Shown here: positions 12,001 through 23,010 of the stretch, piece after piece | Layout of the letters: each line of letters begins with the position of its first letter | Numbering within the stretch: position 1 is the first letter of the stretch | Assembly: GCA_023078555.1 (NCBI GenBank) | Contig: CM041197.1 | Location: 4,671,810-4,735,809 of the forward strand | Length of the DNA: 64,000 nucleotides | From: Ulva prolifera | Taxonomy: Eukaryota; Chlorophyta; Ulvophyceae; Ulvales; Ulvaceae | Reading direction: 5' to 3' | Translations under genes and position numbers: made by a program | The notes under the pieces: generated by a model | The model's input: only the letters and a program-made list of their open reading frames with translations | Databases searched by the model: none | Told to the model about the DNA's origin: nothing

Positions 12001-14777
12001 GCCTGTGAGCGTACGAGACAGATGCCTGAGTTGCCCAGCACGGGCTCCTGCGAGAGCACGATTCGAGCATGAATGATTCAAGCAGCTCAGTTGCAAATGC
12101 GGCGCGCACGCCACAGCCACTGCTCCCGGCAGTCAGTCATGTCAGGTGCGGTGGACAGACAGCGCATGCCGCTCCACCGCACCTTCGACCACACACGCAT
12201 CAGTGTGGGTACGCTGGGTTCGACTTGGGTTCGACAAGCACACCTTGCTTCGCATGGTGGTGGGGCTGGGCGGTTGCTTGTTCAGCGAAGACCGCTGGCT
12301 GTGGCCACAGGTGTCCACCGACCGTTCCTGGGGTGCTCGCTGGTACCCCGGCGCTAGCTGCCCCCTCGCCTTTGGCCCTGTGTAACATGCGTGTCCCCAC
12401 TGCACAAGCCACACGCGCTCGTTGCTGCTGCAGCTGGTGTCGTTCTACCTCGCCTTCCCCCGCCCCCCGGACTTCCTCGAATCACGCCGCCTGCCAACCA
12501 TACTGCTGCAGCAGTTTGCGTGGACAGAGGCCGACCTCCCGCGCCGCTGCGCGGCCCGCGCTGCCGCATTCAGCACCACCCCCGCCGCACCCCTACGACC
12601 GGACGCCAACGGTTCGTGTGCGCCTGCGCCACCCCCGTCCGCGCTGCCGCTCTTCTGCTTCGAGACGGCGATCAAACTGTTCTTCTGGAGCGTGCTCGTG
12701 TACGCGTATACGGAGGAGGAGGTGGAGGTCGGGGGGGGGTGGTGAGGAGGGCGCCGCGGTGAGCCTCGCGGCGATGCCGGCGCCGATCCGGGAGATGCTC
12801 GGCGAGATGGACGCCGCGATGCGGCTGCTAGGGTTGCGCAAGCGGCAGCTGTTCTACGACCGCGAGCACGGCACCAAGGTGCTGCTGGCGTGGAGCGGCT
12901 CCGTCATCCTGCTGTCCTTCCGCGGCTCCGCAGAGCGCGCCAACTTTGTGCAGGATGCGAAGGTCCGTGCAGACACTCATTCGTAGTACGCACTTTTGTA
13001 CGCACCTAGCGGAGATGCGGAGTTTGCAAAGAAATGCTTGTTTTTGATGTGTATCTACCTGTCAACTGGTACATCGGTCCACAGCTAATACTGCTAAAGT
13101 AATGACCTGCTTGAATCGGAGAACACCGCAGAGTGGCAGGGACTGGTCATCGCAAACGCGACATGATGCTGATGCCACCTAACACTGGGCACACGTGCCG
13201 CGCCTCTGTGGACGGTGTGCGGGCACAACCATTGCATGCAGCGAGGCTGCATGTGCTGGATGTGGCGTATCTGGTATTGCAGCTGATCCTGAGGGGCTCG
13301 CGCCGCAGATGTTTCAGACAGCGCACCCTCCGCGGCGCAAGTTCCAGGGCCGCGTGCCCTGTGTCCACCAGGGCTTTCTCGGGACCTGGCACGCGCCCGC
13401 CATGCGCGCCCGCGTCCTGCCGCTCGTCCAGGAGCTGCTCGCGGCCGCGCCGCACCCTGAGCGCGTCAGGGTTCTGTGCACCGGCCACTCCCTGGGCGGC
13501 GCGGTCGCGCAGCTCGCGTCGTTTGACATCGTGCGCGACCTCGGGGTGACCCCTGACCGCATCTCGTGCTACACGTTTGGATGCCCGAGGATTGGCAACC
13601 GCGCACTCGCGGCGGAGTTCGACGAGGTGGTGCCGGACACGTGGCATGTCATCAATGACCAGGATGTCGTCACCCGTGGCATGAAGGTGTGCAGCCGCCA
13701 GAGCCCTGGGCTGCATGGATGTGCTGTGTTCGGGACACCATCCTCGACGATACTAGTCTCGTCCATGCGATCTCGTTCACATTCTCTCTGCCTTGCGGCC
13801 AAAAGTGCCTGCATTGTGCTGAGTCGCTTAGCCCGTCGATGGCGTTTTCGTTTCCCAATGGAGGTTACAAGGATTTTACCCTACACCGAACATCCCACCT
13901 GTGGGGCGCAAGCCGGCAGGTGGCGTGGCGTCCATGCCCTTGCTCCCGCACATGTGCCGGCTAGCCGACGCACATGCGTGACCTTCATGCATGACCCTCA
14001 TGCATGCAGATGTACGGCTTCTACAAGCGCGCCGGCCAGCGCGTGAAAATCAACAGCAGCGGCGACCTCATCGTGCGGCCCGTGCACTTCGAGGTGTCGC
14101 TGCTGCAGACGCGGTGGTTCCGCGCCACCGGCGCCCCGCACCACGCGACCGTCGGCTACCAGCGCGCGCTCGTCGCCGTCGTCACCGCGCAGCTCCGGGA
14201 CTCCTCCCGCCACGCCGACGGCCTGCACGGCCTGCTCGGCCTGCTCAAGCAGCTGCCGCAGGTGCGCCAGGCGCTCGAGTCGCACGCCGCGGCCCTCGGC
14301 ACCGCCCTCCCGGACCTCCTCCGCGGCATCGTCACCACCGCGGTGCCGCTGCGCAGCCTGTCGGCCGCGGACGGCCTGGACCTCGCAACCGCAAGCCAGT
14401 GCTTCACTGCGTCGCGGCGGGAGAGCCTGCTCCGCGCGGCCGTCGCCGCGGCGGAGCAGCCGCAGGCACCACGGTCGGGCTCGCTCGACAGTGACGAGGT
14501 TGTGGCTGTTGCTGTGGCTGGAAGCGGCGCCAGCGCCAGCGACGCGGAGCGGCCCGCAGCCGATGCGGTGCGCTTCAGGGATCCCGTGCTGCGTGCATTT
14601 GTGTCCACGCCTCACAGCGGAGCGGAGCCCCGTTTGGGCGCGCTGTCAAGTTGTCGCGGACCTAAGCGCCGATGCATGGCGCGAGAGCTCAGGAGCTTGC
14701 AGATACGTGGGAAAGCCGCCTGGTGTGCGTGTCATAGAGGGAGGGTGATGGCGACGAAGCGCCGCTGTCCAGAGTGA
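9093..14777 (+). CDS. Multi-pass membrane class 3 lipase, DAG-lipase-like, copy 1
   Basis: Exons by splice phase and comparison with the paralogue: 9093-9278, 9471-9722, 10185-10626, 10925-11187, 11634-11774, 12239-12310 (least certain), 12434-12962, 13309-13686, 14010-14777; about 1,009 residues. Exons 2-6 encode several hydrophobic segments, for example LVLTIVAGQLAL and LIDLVIWLCWGTVLLALL. The C-terminal half is a lipase_3 fold with ILLSFRGSAE, the nucleophile elbow GHSLGG (Ser near 689), TFGCPRIGN, an Asp in NDQDVV, and HHATVGYQ as the probable catalytic His region. An N-terminal membrane block followed by a lipase_3 domain matches sn-1 diacylglycerol lipases, so membrane acylglycerol hydrolysis is the likely role. 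Exon 7 is one base too long: a run of nine G at 12730-12738 breaks the frame, and eight G would restore it. This is either an assembly error or a disabling mutation. Exons are strongly GC-rich. Confidence 0.78.
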
Positions 14778-15137
14778 CTGCGGGGCGATGGTTGACCTAC
14801 TTTTGCATGCCTACGTGAAACGTGGACTGTTCTGACCCTCAGGTCTGGATTCCCCCCATCGACATGCCGGAGTGTGCACGGACGTGCAGCAATGTCCAAG
14901 GGTAATGTGTGTAGCTCCCCAAAGAACAGGGCACAGTGCCAGGCATGTTTGCGCCGCAGTGTTGAAACAACTTGCGGAGCGGTGCAGGCAGTGGCGATCG
15001 AGGTGCTGCCACCCGCCGCGCGGACTCCGGCGGAAACGAGCACGGCACACGCACACCCAGGCCCGACAGCCACGCCGTGCTGACACGATTGCCGCCGAGA
15101 GGGTGATGAGAGCGTCACGAGGACGACCGCGGCAAGG

Positions 15138-15239
15138 CAGGTATCGCAGGATCACATCCACAGCGCAGCGCACCCACGCCACAGGCAGCAGGTATCGCAG
15201 GATCACATCCACAGCGCAGCGCACCCACGCCACAGCCAG
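15138..15239. repeat. 51-bp tandem repeat, two copies
   Basis: Two nearly identical 51-base units (15138-15188 and 15189-15239), each beginning CAGGTATCGCAGGATC, in the non-coding stretch between the first lipase and the NADAR gene. I see no gene in 14778-16223. Confidence 0.9.
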
Positions 15240-16223
15240 CGCAAGCAGAAGCCACCGGCGTGAGAGTGTCGCCGAGTCATCGCTGCATGCAGCACCCACA
15301 CACTGAGCAGTGCACTCTCTTTTTTTTAATTCAAGTGTGATGCAGTGCACTGTCACACTGGTGTCGCCACCACGGCCACTAGAACTGCACTGCGCCCAAG
15401 GTGGGCTGTACGCGGGCAGTCGGATCCCCAGTAGCGCAGTGTAATGCTCATGCCACACAATCTGGTGGCACCGTCAGCCGGGGCCGCCGGCAGGCGTCCG
15501 CCGCTGCCGTGTGACGCGCTGCACGCGTAGTTTTTCTGGCGTCGTAGCAGCGGCCGTGACTGTGTGCTGGGGTGGCGCGGGTGTCGTTCCTGACGACCGG
15601 CGGCGGCCTGTGCCGCTTGAACCCAAACGCAGGAAGTTTTTCCAGCTTCTTAGCTGTTTGTATCTCAAGGCATGAACCATTGTTGTGTTGCAGCACTGCT
15701 GGTGCTGCAGCACTGCTCAACAGCATTGACCATCATGGGCGCCATCGTCTGTGTTTCCGACAGGCCAGCATCTTTTCCAGTTGGATCTTGTTCACACCTC
15801 CACACTTGGGCGGAAGCTGCGCTTGCTGGAGGCCCAGTCGAATGACGGAAACCATGCACTTTCTGGCGGCTGAGTTGGATCAGCTTTCGCATGTACAGAT
15901 TACCTTCATGGCTGCCGAATCTCAGTGCATTGGGACGACAGCGCTGACCATGCGGATTGCAGTGCTCAACGTGACTTCGATCCACAGCCAATCCGGCCAG
16001 GCCTATGCATGCTCGAATGTACGCGGAAGGTGCCACGCTGTGATGTGCTACGCTGTGCGATATACATTTGCTTGCTGAGCGGCAGAGAAGAGCACAGGAG
16101 TACGTTGCAAGGATGGTGAAAGGCAGGTGTCAGCGCTTTTGTCAAAACGAATGCCGACGTGCATCTTGCAGCAGTCGTCAACACCGAACAGCACCCGTTT
16201 TTTTTACGAGTTCGATCTTCAGC

Positions 16224-16826
16224 ATGATGTCCGGCATGACCAGAGCTTCTCTCACGAAGCGCTGCGAAGCCGGTGAAGACTTCAAATATGTCGTTTTCTG
16301 GAATAATGAATGGAAATGCTTGTCGCAATTCTACGAAGCCGCGTTCACGATCGACGGCATTCGCTACCGCACGGCTGAGCACTTCTACATGGCCGAGAAG
16401 GCGAGGATGTTCAACGACGAAGACTCTCTTGCTCGTATCTTGGCGTCCGATACGCCGAAGAAAGCGAAGCGCATCGGTAGCAAGGTGAAGGCCTTCGACA
16501 GAGACCGCTGGCTCGCAAACGACCACGCCCGGAATGTCGCCGTCAGAGGCAACATGGCCAAGTTTTCTGACCCAGAGAATGCAGATATTCGAGAGTTGCT
16601 GTTATCGACGGGCGATGCGGTCCTCGCCGAAGGCTCGCCAAACGACACCACCTGGGGCATCGGCATGTATCCTGACGATGACAGGGCCAAAATCCCTCAA
16701 GAGTGGAAGGGTGAAAATTTGCTGGGCTTCGCGTTGATGGACGCTCGGCAGAGTTTACGCGATGACATGACTCGCGGAGTTGCGGATGCGGAACCTGGTG
16801 GTGGTTGTGTCGACGGGGTCACTTGA
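16224..16826 (+). CDS. NADAR-family (YbiA-like) protein, single exon
   Basis: Intronless frame of 200 residues from the ATG at 16224 (ATGs at 16227 and 16236 also fit). NADAR features: FWNNEWKCLSQFYEAAF, then YRTAEHFYMAEKARMF (the lSNfy and EH-Q-K block), then DHARNVAVRGNMAKFSDPE, LLLSTGDAVLAEGSPND and WGIG. Characterised NADAR proteins are N-glycosidases acting on riboflavin-pathway intermediates or on ADP-ribosylated nucleic acid bases; the substrate here cannot be told. The gene lies between two multi-exon, very GC-rich lipase genes, and has lower GC, no intron and less biased codon use. This suggests acquisition from bacteria or a virus, or a retrocopy. The length matches the compact family form. 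Confidence 0.85.
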   Translation: MMSGMTRASLTKRCEAGEDFKYVVFWNNEWKCLSQFYEAAFTIDGIRYRTAEHFYMAEKARMFNDEDSLARILASDTPKKAKRIGSKVKAFDRDRWLANDHARNVAVRGNMAKFSDPENADIRELLLSTGDAVLAEGSPNDTTWGIGMYPDDDRAKIPQEWKGENLLGFALMDARQSLRDDMTRGVADAEPGGGCVDGVT

Positions 16827-17399
16827 ATCGCCTGTATGTCTGAAGTAGAGATCTGGAGGGGTGCTTAGTGTTCTGATTGCTTTTCGCGGTAGCACATACT
16901 GTAATAATTGAGAAGGATTGTGGTGAGTTCGTGCCTTCAGCAGGTGCCATGCTACCAGCTGCAAAGCCAGAGTGCCATTCCACCACAGAAACCAAACAAC
17001 AGGCTGGTAAAGCCCCACCTGTCACCCATATTGTGCTGCCTGCCTGGAGCCAGTATATTGGGCCGCAGGCATTGCGTAGTGCTCATCTTTTCGTCAAGGT
17101 GACGCGGAAGAAGTTAGTTGACACGGCTGCACACCCCCAGGCCACTCGTGATCGTGATGCGGAATGCCACCTCGCGAGGTGCCGATCACAATAGTTGAGG
17201 ACCTAGCATCGCATACGTGGCTTTTACGTCCCATGTACATTGTTGTGCTGGCCGTCGCTCATCTCTGGATAGCCCGTCCATTGAAAGCTCCGAAGCGGTG
17301 CGGTCGTGGAGACTACACGGATTCAACTCCCATCATGCTTGAGTAGATAATGCCCCGGGATCAATTTGATGTAGCCGTGTCTCAAGTCATAGCTGATAC

Positions 17400-20160
17400 A
17401 TGGCCGAGTCTGCGTGCCACGCTCCCACAGCAAACACTCCCAGCCCACAAACCGGTCATGCAGACTCCACAGACGTCCAGGGAAACACACAGGAAACACC
17501 TCCATGCGGAGATGTGTCTCCGTCGGAGGCGTCCAGACCCAGAGAACAAACTTCAGCGACACATCAGCTCGTGCTGACAGACCGCACCCAGTGCCTGCGA
17601 TTGGAGACCATCAGGGACAGCGAAAGCCGCGTGCGCCACTGCATGTCCCGGATTTGTTACAAACAAAAGTGTGTTGGAGTTCATCTATGACGCAACTCCA
17701 TCGCTTGCAGAGAGCGATACTTATCCTCAAACTGTCGATCATGGTGGGGGTGCTCAGCTTGATCGCGCTCACCGTCATAAAGGAGCGGCCACAAGGAGAA
17801 GAATGGATCGTTTTGAATCAGAACTTCGTTATCGTTCAAGTCGCGGTGAATGGGGCCCTCTTGGCAGCGCTGCTCGGTGTTTACTCCGCATGGGGATACA
17901 GAATCGCGCAGTCCTACCGACACGGGATGACCTGGACCAACAGGCGAGCTGCAGTTGTACGGGTGCGGCAATCTGTATGCTCGTGCTGCCTCGCTCCGCA
18001 ATTCAGTGCTGTGTACGTCGCCAGCGAACGTGGTCCTCCGAGGTGGACCGGAATTTTGTCTCGACATCGGCATGCTGACGTACGCGTCCCTGTTATCATG
18101 TTTGAGTGCGCGCCGATGCTGCTATGTTTGGTGTTAGATAGGGGCATGGCTGATCACAGTTCCCAGGTGACCAGCTGGCGCGAGGAAGCAGCACAGGAGC
18201 GAGATGCATGCAGAGCTGCCGGGCGGTCCTGACGTCAACGAGATGCATGCAGAACTCGAGCTGCCGAGCGTTCCTGACGTCTATCATCATCTCCGGCCAG
18301 CTCGCCATGAACCTCTTCCTCCTCGCCGACCCCTCCACATTCTGCAGAAGCCACCTTGCACAGCCACTAATCGACGCGCTGATGTGGCTCTCCTGGAACA
18401 CCCTCCTGCTGATTTTGGTAGTGGAGTCGCACGGGATGAACCTGATGCGCCGCCCAGAGCGGCCGGACGGAGCAGTCTGGGACGAGCCTGTGACGGTGCA
18501 CTGGCCGAAGCTCTTCGTCTGGGTACCGTTCACGGGCACGTCCCCCCTGCCCCCCCCCCCCTGGCTGCTGCTTCCCCTTGGCCACCCGGCCGTCCATCGC
18601 TCCTTGCTGCACACACGCCACAAACAGCATTCAACGGACCAGTGTTGGGTCGCTCCGCAGCATTTCCAGGGCTGCCACCCTGAAATTAGACCTGTATACT
18701 CTGATTTGTTGCATGTGATCGCGCCCGACGACCCAACACCGCAACGGACATGTCTGTTTCAGGTCCCACCTTCGGGTGCCCCCCACGCCAGGGTCGACCG
18801 CATACCCCCGGCACTACTCATAACCTCATGCATGCACGCATGCATACTCCAGTGGTGTGTTTGTGACGATTGCTTTGCGCCGGTTGAGTGTGGCGTTGTG
18901 CAAAGGGAATGCTGATGTGCCCCGGGTGGGGCTTCAATCTCTGGCAGGTATTGCCGGTAGGGCCATGGTGCAAGTCCGTGCCCGGCCCTGTGCCATGAAT
19001 GAATGAGTGGCTTTGCGATTGGAACCCGAGAACCGGATGCGTGCCCTGCCTCTGTTTGTAACTACCTACAGCGCCGTGCCGCAGGGTCTGTGGTGTGGAT
19101 AGCTGTCATTGGAGTGCAGAGGGGCCATGTCATCGACGTGCACCCGCAGCCGGGCAGCGCGTGCGGCTGGGGTGGTCGGCTTCACTGCTCTGCTGGCGCT
19201 GACTTGCGCACCGCGTCCTTCGTCGCGTTCGCGTGCACAGCTGCGTACTTCCTACTCTACGCGGCATACCTCGCGCGAGCCTGGCGGCAGCTCTCGCGCG
19301 AGCTCTACCAGAAGTACCGCCTCTTCCATATGATTGTGCGGTTACAGGTGCGCCCCCCCTGGCGTGCGGTGGCGGTGCATCGGCTGAGCGCCGAGGCTGC
19401 CGGCGTTGTGCGCTGGCCCATGCATCTCGCAAATCGCACAGCACTAGGGATGGCACAGAGCCGAGGTGGGTGTCCATCTCGTCTCGTGCCGAGGTCTAGG
19501 TGGTACGAGATCAACCGAGGTGACCTAGGAATCGTACGAGTTGACCTAGGACTCGTACGATTCACCTCGGATTGCACTATCTCACCTCGGATCGGGTATG
19601 CAGGCATGTACAAAGCAGCATTACGCTTGTTCAATCAATACATAGCATTGAAATGCAATACAGTAGATGTACAAACCTTATAATAGTCATTCAATTGATT
19701 CCACCTCCCTCTGTGCATCCTCATGTGCAAGTGCCTCCATGTCCGCTACTAAAACCTGCTCACCACAGGCCTAGGCTTCCACCACAGGTGCATTTCTGTA
19801 CTGTGCAACAAACACCATCCATGCCGGGCAATTGTTTAATTCAATTGTAGGCGCGAAAGTGGTAATCAATGTGAGTAATTTAATGATAGTTTGTTCATGC
19901 CCTGGGCTTGTGCACCTGTCTCCGCAATATGTGGTCTCCAATCAGTGTCTAGTAGTGCGTCTGAGACTTTAAGCAGTGTTCGACATAACGGGACCTAGAC
20001 CCCATCCGAGGTGGGCCATTTTTTCACCTCGGCCTCGGTACGAGACTCGTACCGAATTCATTGACCTCGGACTAGAACGAGGTCCTCGACCTCGCCTTTG
20101 TGCCATCCCTACACAGCACCTGCACTGCAAGCACATCCCTCCAGTGGAGTTTTATACCCA

Positions 20161-20200
<40 letters not shown>

Positions 20201-23010
20201 CCCTGGTAAGCTTCACCCACATCCCAGCCGCCGCCACTGCTTGGATCAGCTATTAAGCCACTCTCCTGAACAGCGCATATACATGTGTGTTGCGTGCGAC
20301 CTCCAGCTGGGCGACGCGGCGGCGGCGTGTGCAGGTGCGCGTGAACAGTGGCATCGTGCTGCTGCTGCTGATTGCGATCACGCTGACATGGTACATCGGC
20401 TCAAACACCTGCGTCAACTGCGCGGTCACCTGGTACGGCAACCCCTGCGTCTCCTTCACCGTCGTCTGCCTCCAGGTATGCCCCCCCCCAATATGCCGCA
20501 TGCATGTACAGCCCCGCACTCACTAACAACCGACGCACCGGCCTGTCTGCCCCTGTCACCACCACAGCGACCGCAAAGTTTGAGCAAACAACAAATGTTG
20601 CATTGGTGCCTGGTGGGACTCATCGTGCCGCTGGGCGTGTTCTACGGTGCCCCCGTCTCCGCCGTGTCACACGCGCGTTTCCAGTGGATTGCACATGCAT
20701 GCCACGCATGCATGCAGATGGTGTCCTTCAACTTGACCTGGCCGCGCTCCCGCACCTTCCTCGCGGCGGAGCGCACCCTGCCCCTGGGGCTGCTGCAGCA
20801 GTTCGCATGGACCGAGGCCGACATGCCGCGGCGGCGCGCGTCCCGCCGCGCAGCCGCCGCCCCCGACAGCGCAGCGCACGCCGCTCTCCGCTCCGAGCCC
20901 ATCTTCTGCTTTGAGACGGCGATCAAGCTGTTCTTCTGGAGCGTGCTGGTGTACGCGTACGCGGAGGGGGGGGGTGGGGAGGCCGCGGTGAGCCTCGCGG
21001 CGATGCCGGCGCCGATCCGGGAGCTGCTTGGCGAGATGGACGCGGCAATGCTGCTGCTGGGGCTGCGCAAGCGGCGGCTGTTCTACGACCGCGTACACGG
21101 CACCAAGGTGCTGCTGGCGTGGAGCGACACCGTCATCCTGCTGTCCTTCCGCGGCACCGCGGAGCGTGCCAATCTCATCCAGGACGCCAACGTGCGCCCC
21201 CCTTCATGGCCTCGCCGGAGCGCGTGCTGCCCTGCATTCAACGAGTGCCTCTGCATGCCACACCTGCAGGTGCATACGTTTTGGATTCAGCAGGTGTTGG
21301 TTCGATGGCAGTGCGCGTACTTTCATGAGATCACTCAAACCACCCATGACCACACACACACACACACACACAACTTCAACGCCGACGAGCGAACCGCGGT
21401 ACCGCACAGATCGATGTTTGACGTGGGCTGGCATCTGCTGTCATGCATGCACTGGTGGCGTTGGCAACGAACAAGCACGCCAACAAGCACGCCCGTTGCC
21501 CTGGCGGTGCTACCGGCCTCTCAGGATTTGTCCATGTAACACAGCAAGAGGAAACACATCAAACACATCCCCACGCAGATGAAGTGCAGTTTCTTCTGAC
21601 GGCGCACCCGCCACAGCGCACATTCAAGGGCCGCGCGCCGCGTGTCCACCAGGGCTTCCTCGCCACCTGGCATGCGCACGGCGTGCACGACGCGGTGCTG
21701 GGCCTCGTTCGCGACCTCCTCGCCGCGGCGCCTCACCCTGACGGCGTCAGGGTTCTATGCACGGGCCACTCCCTCGGCGGCGCGGTCGCGCAGCTCGCCT
21801 CATTCGACATCGTGCGCAATCTCGGGGTGAGCCCTGACCGCATCTCGTGCTACACGTTTGGATGCCCGAGGCTCGGCAATCATGCGCTGGCGGAGGAATT
21901 CGAAGAGGTGGTGCCGGACACGTGGCACATCATCAATGACCAGGATGTCGTCACCCGTGGCATGAAGGTGAGAAAAGCCCCTGCAGCCGTTCCTGTGTCA
22001 GTCTATCCGTTGCACGGTTGCAAACCACAACAGCCGCGGTCCCGCCCGTGCCCTGTCGTGTACCGCCGCGGTGTGCATGCAGCTCATGGGTGTGTACAAG
22101 CGCGCCGGGCACCGCGTGATCATCAACACCAGCGGCCACCTCATCGTGCGCCCCGGCCACTTCGAGCTCTCGATGCTGCAACACTTCATGCATGGCGGCG
22201 ACCCGGCGGACCACAAGACCGTCGCATACCAGCGCGCGCTGTTCGCCGTCGTCACCGCGCAGCTGCGGGACTCCTCCCGCCACGATGACGGCCTGCACGG
22301 CCTGCTCGGCCTGCTCAAGCAGGTGCCGCAGGTGCGCCGACGTCCCTCTTGCGGCCCGGCGGGGGGCCCTGCCTCGGAACCCGTGCCGCCACTGCATGCA
22401 GTCGACCGTCTGCTGCAGTACCTGAGCGTATTGCACCAGGCCGATTGTGCCCTTGGCTCATGCATGCATTGCACACGCAGCACAGTACATCTTCCACGTT
22501 TTGGGCTCCATGCACACAGCCCGGGTGCAACTCATATCGTCCCCCTTTGGAATTTGTCGACCGCGTTTATACCAATTTATCGTATTTTTACTTTACGGCA
22601 GGTCGTCACACTCACGTGCGGGGGTGTGGCTACAGGTGCGCACTGCGCTCGAAGAGCATGCACGTCGCGACGGCACCTCCTTCGCCAACATCGTGCGCAG
22701 CCTCGCCTCCAACGTGCGGCACGCCACCACAGCGGCGCAGCCCGCAGCGTCGACGGCCGGCGCCGCCGCGATCGGAGGCGCCGCGTTCTCCAGTCAGCGC
22801 TTCACCCCGTCGCGCCACGCGAGCCTGTTGCGTGCTGCGGGCGCGGAGCGCGGCTGGTCCGCCACGGCCGCGTCAGGCGGCCTGCCTTCGCCGCCATGCT
22901 CCCCGGCATCCACAGTGGTGTCGGTGGCGACTGAGTCGGCTCTCGTTGTGATTGACGAGGATGCTGACGGCGGGTTGACGGCATCTGCGCCGCACACAGC
23001 GCATGCATGA
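17400..23010 (+). CDS. Multi-pass membrane class 3 lipase, DAG-lipase-like, copy 2
   Basis: Paralogue of the lipase ending at 14777 and apparently intact. Exons: 17400-17630, 17711-17962, 18253-18535, 19085-19347, 20335-20475, 20568-21191 (open throughout; a small intron ending at 20717 is possible), 21590-21967, 22083-22331, 22636-23010; about 931 residues. Exon 2 (252), exon 4 (263), exon 5 (141) and exon 8 (378) have exactly the lengths seen in copy 1. Hydrophobic segments such as LILVVESHGMNL and VNSGIVLLLLIAITLTWYIG precede the lipase domain: ILLSFRGTAE, GHSLGG (Ser near 659), TFGCPRLGN, NDQDVV and DHKTVAYQ. The exon 3 donor appears to be GC rather than GT. The last intron is absent from copy 1. 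Intron 4 holds a hAT-type element and intron 3 a dispersed repeat. The C-terminal 120 residues are low-complexity and not conserved with copy 1. Confidence 0.83.
18860..19069 (+). repeat. Dispersed 205-bp repeat, copy 1
   Basis: Lies in intron 3 of lipase copy 2. It contains TTTGCGCCGGTTGAGTGTGG and TGCCGGTAGGGCCATGG and ends near CTCTGTTTGTAACTAC. Diverged copies lie at 30940-31157 and 46437-46622, in the same orientation. No coding capacity is seen. Confidence 0.8.
19445..20111. mobile_element. Non-autonomous hAT-type element inside a lipase intron
   Basis: A 667-bp element with terminal inverted repeats. The left end reads TAGGGATGGCACAGAG and the right end, reverse-complemented, reads TAGGGATGGCACAAAG. 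It is flanked by the perfect 8-bp duplication CACAGCAC at 19437-19444 and 20112-20119. Eight-bp duplications and this end type are typical of hAT transposons. The interior carries many CCGAGGT/ACCTCGG motifs in both orientations and no transposase frame, so it is a MITE-like, non-autonomous copy. It sits entirely within intron 4 of lipase copy 2. Confidence 0.88.
20164..20198. repeat. Poly-C tract, 35 bases
   Basis: An uninterrupted run of C just downstream of the hAT-type element, still within intron 4 of lipase copy 2. Confidence 0.95.
22332..22635 (+). other. Copy-specific intron flanked by a 9-bp direct repeat
   Basis: This 304-base intron interrupts lipase copy 2 between CCGCAG and GTGCGCACT. 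The homologous codons of copy 1, around 14263, are continuous. CAGGTGCGC occurs at the donor (22329-22337) and again at the acceptor (22633-22641), so the intron looks inserted with a target duplication that supplies both splice sites. Confidence 0.75.

Noticed and set aside
12069-12960. A long plus-strand frame suggesting one 305-residue gene
   Set aside because: Only its last part (after the G run at 12738) is real, being the lipase exon; the upstream part has no counterpart in the paralogue.
20100-21539. A 479-residue open frame read as a single gene
   Set aside because: It covers introns and the poly-C tract (a run of prolines); only 20568-21191 matches the paralogous lipase.
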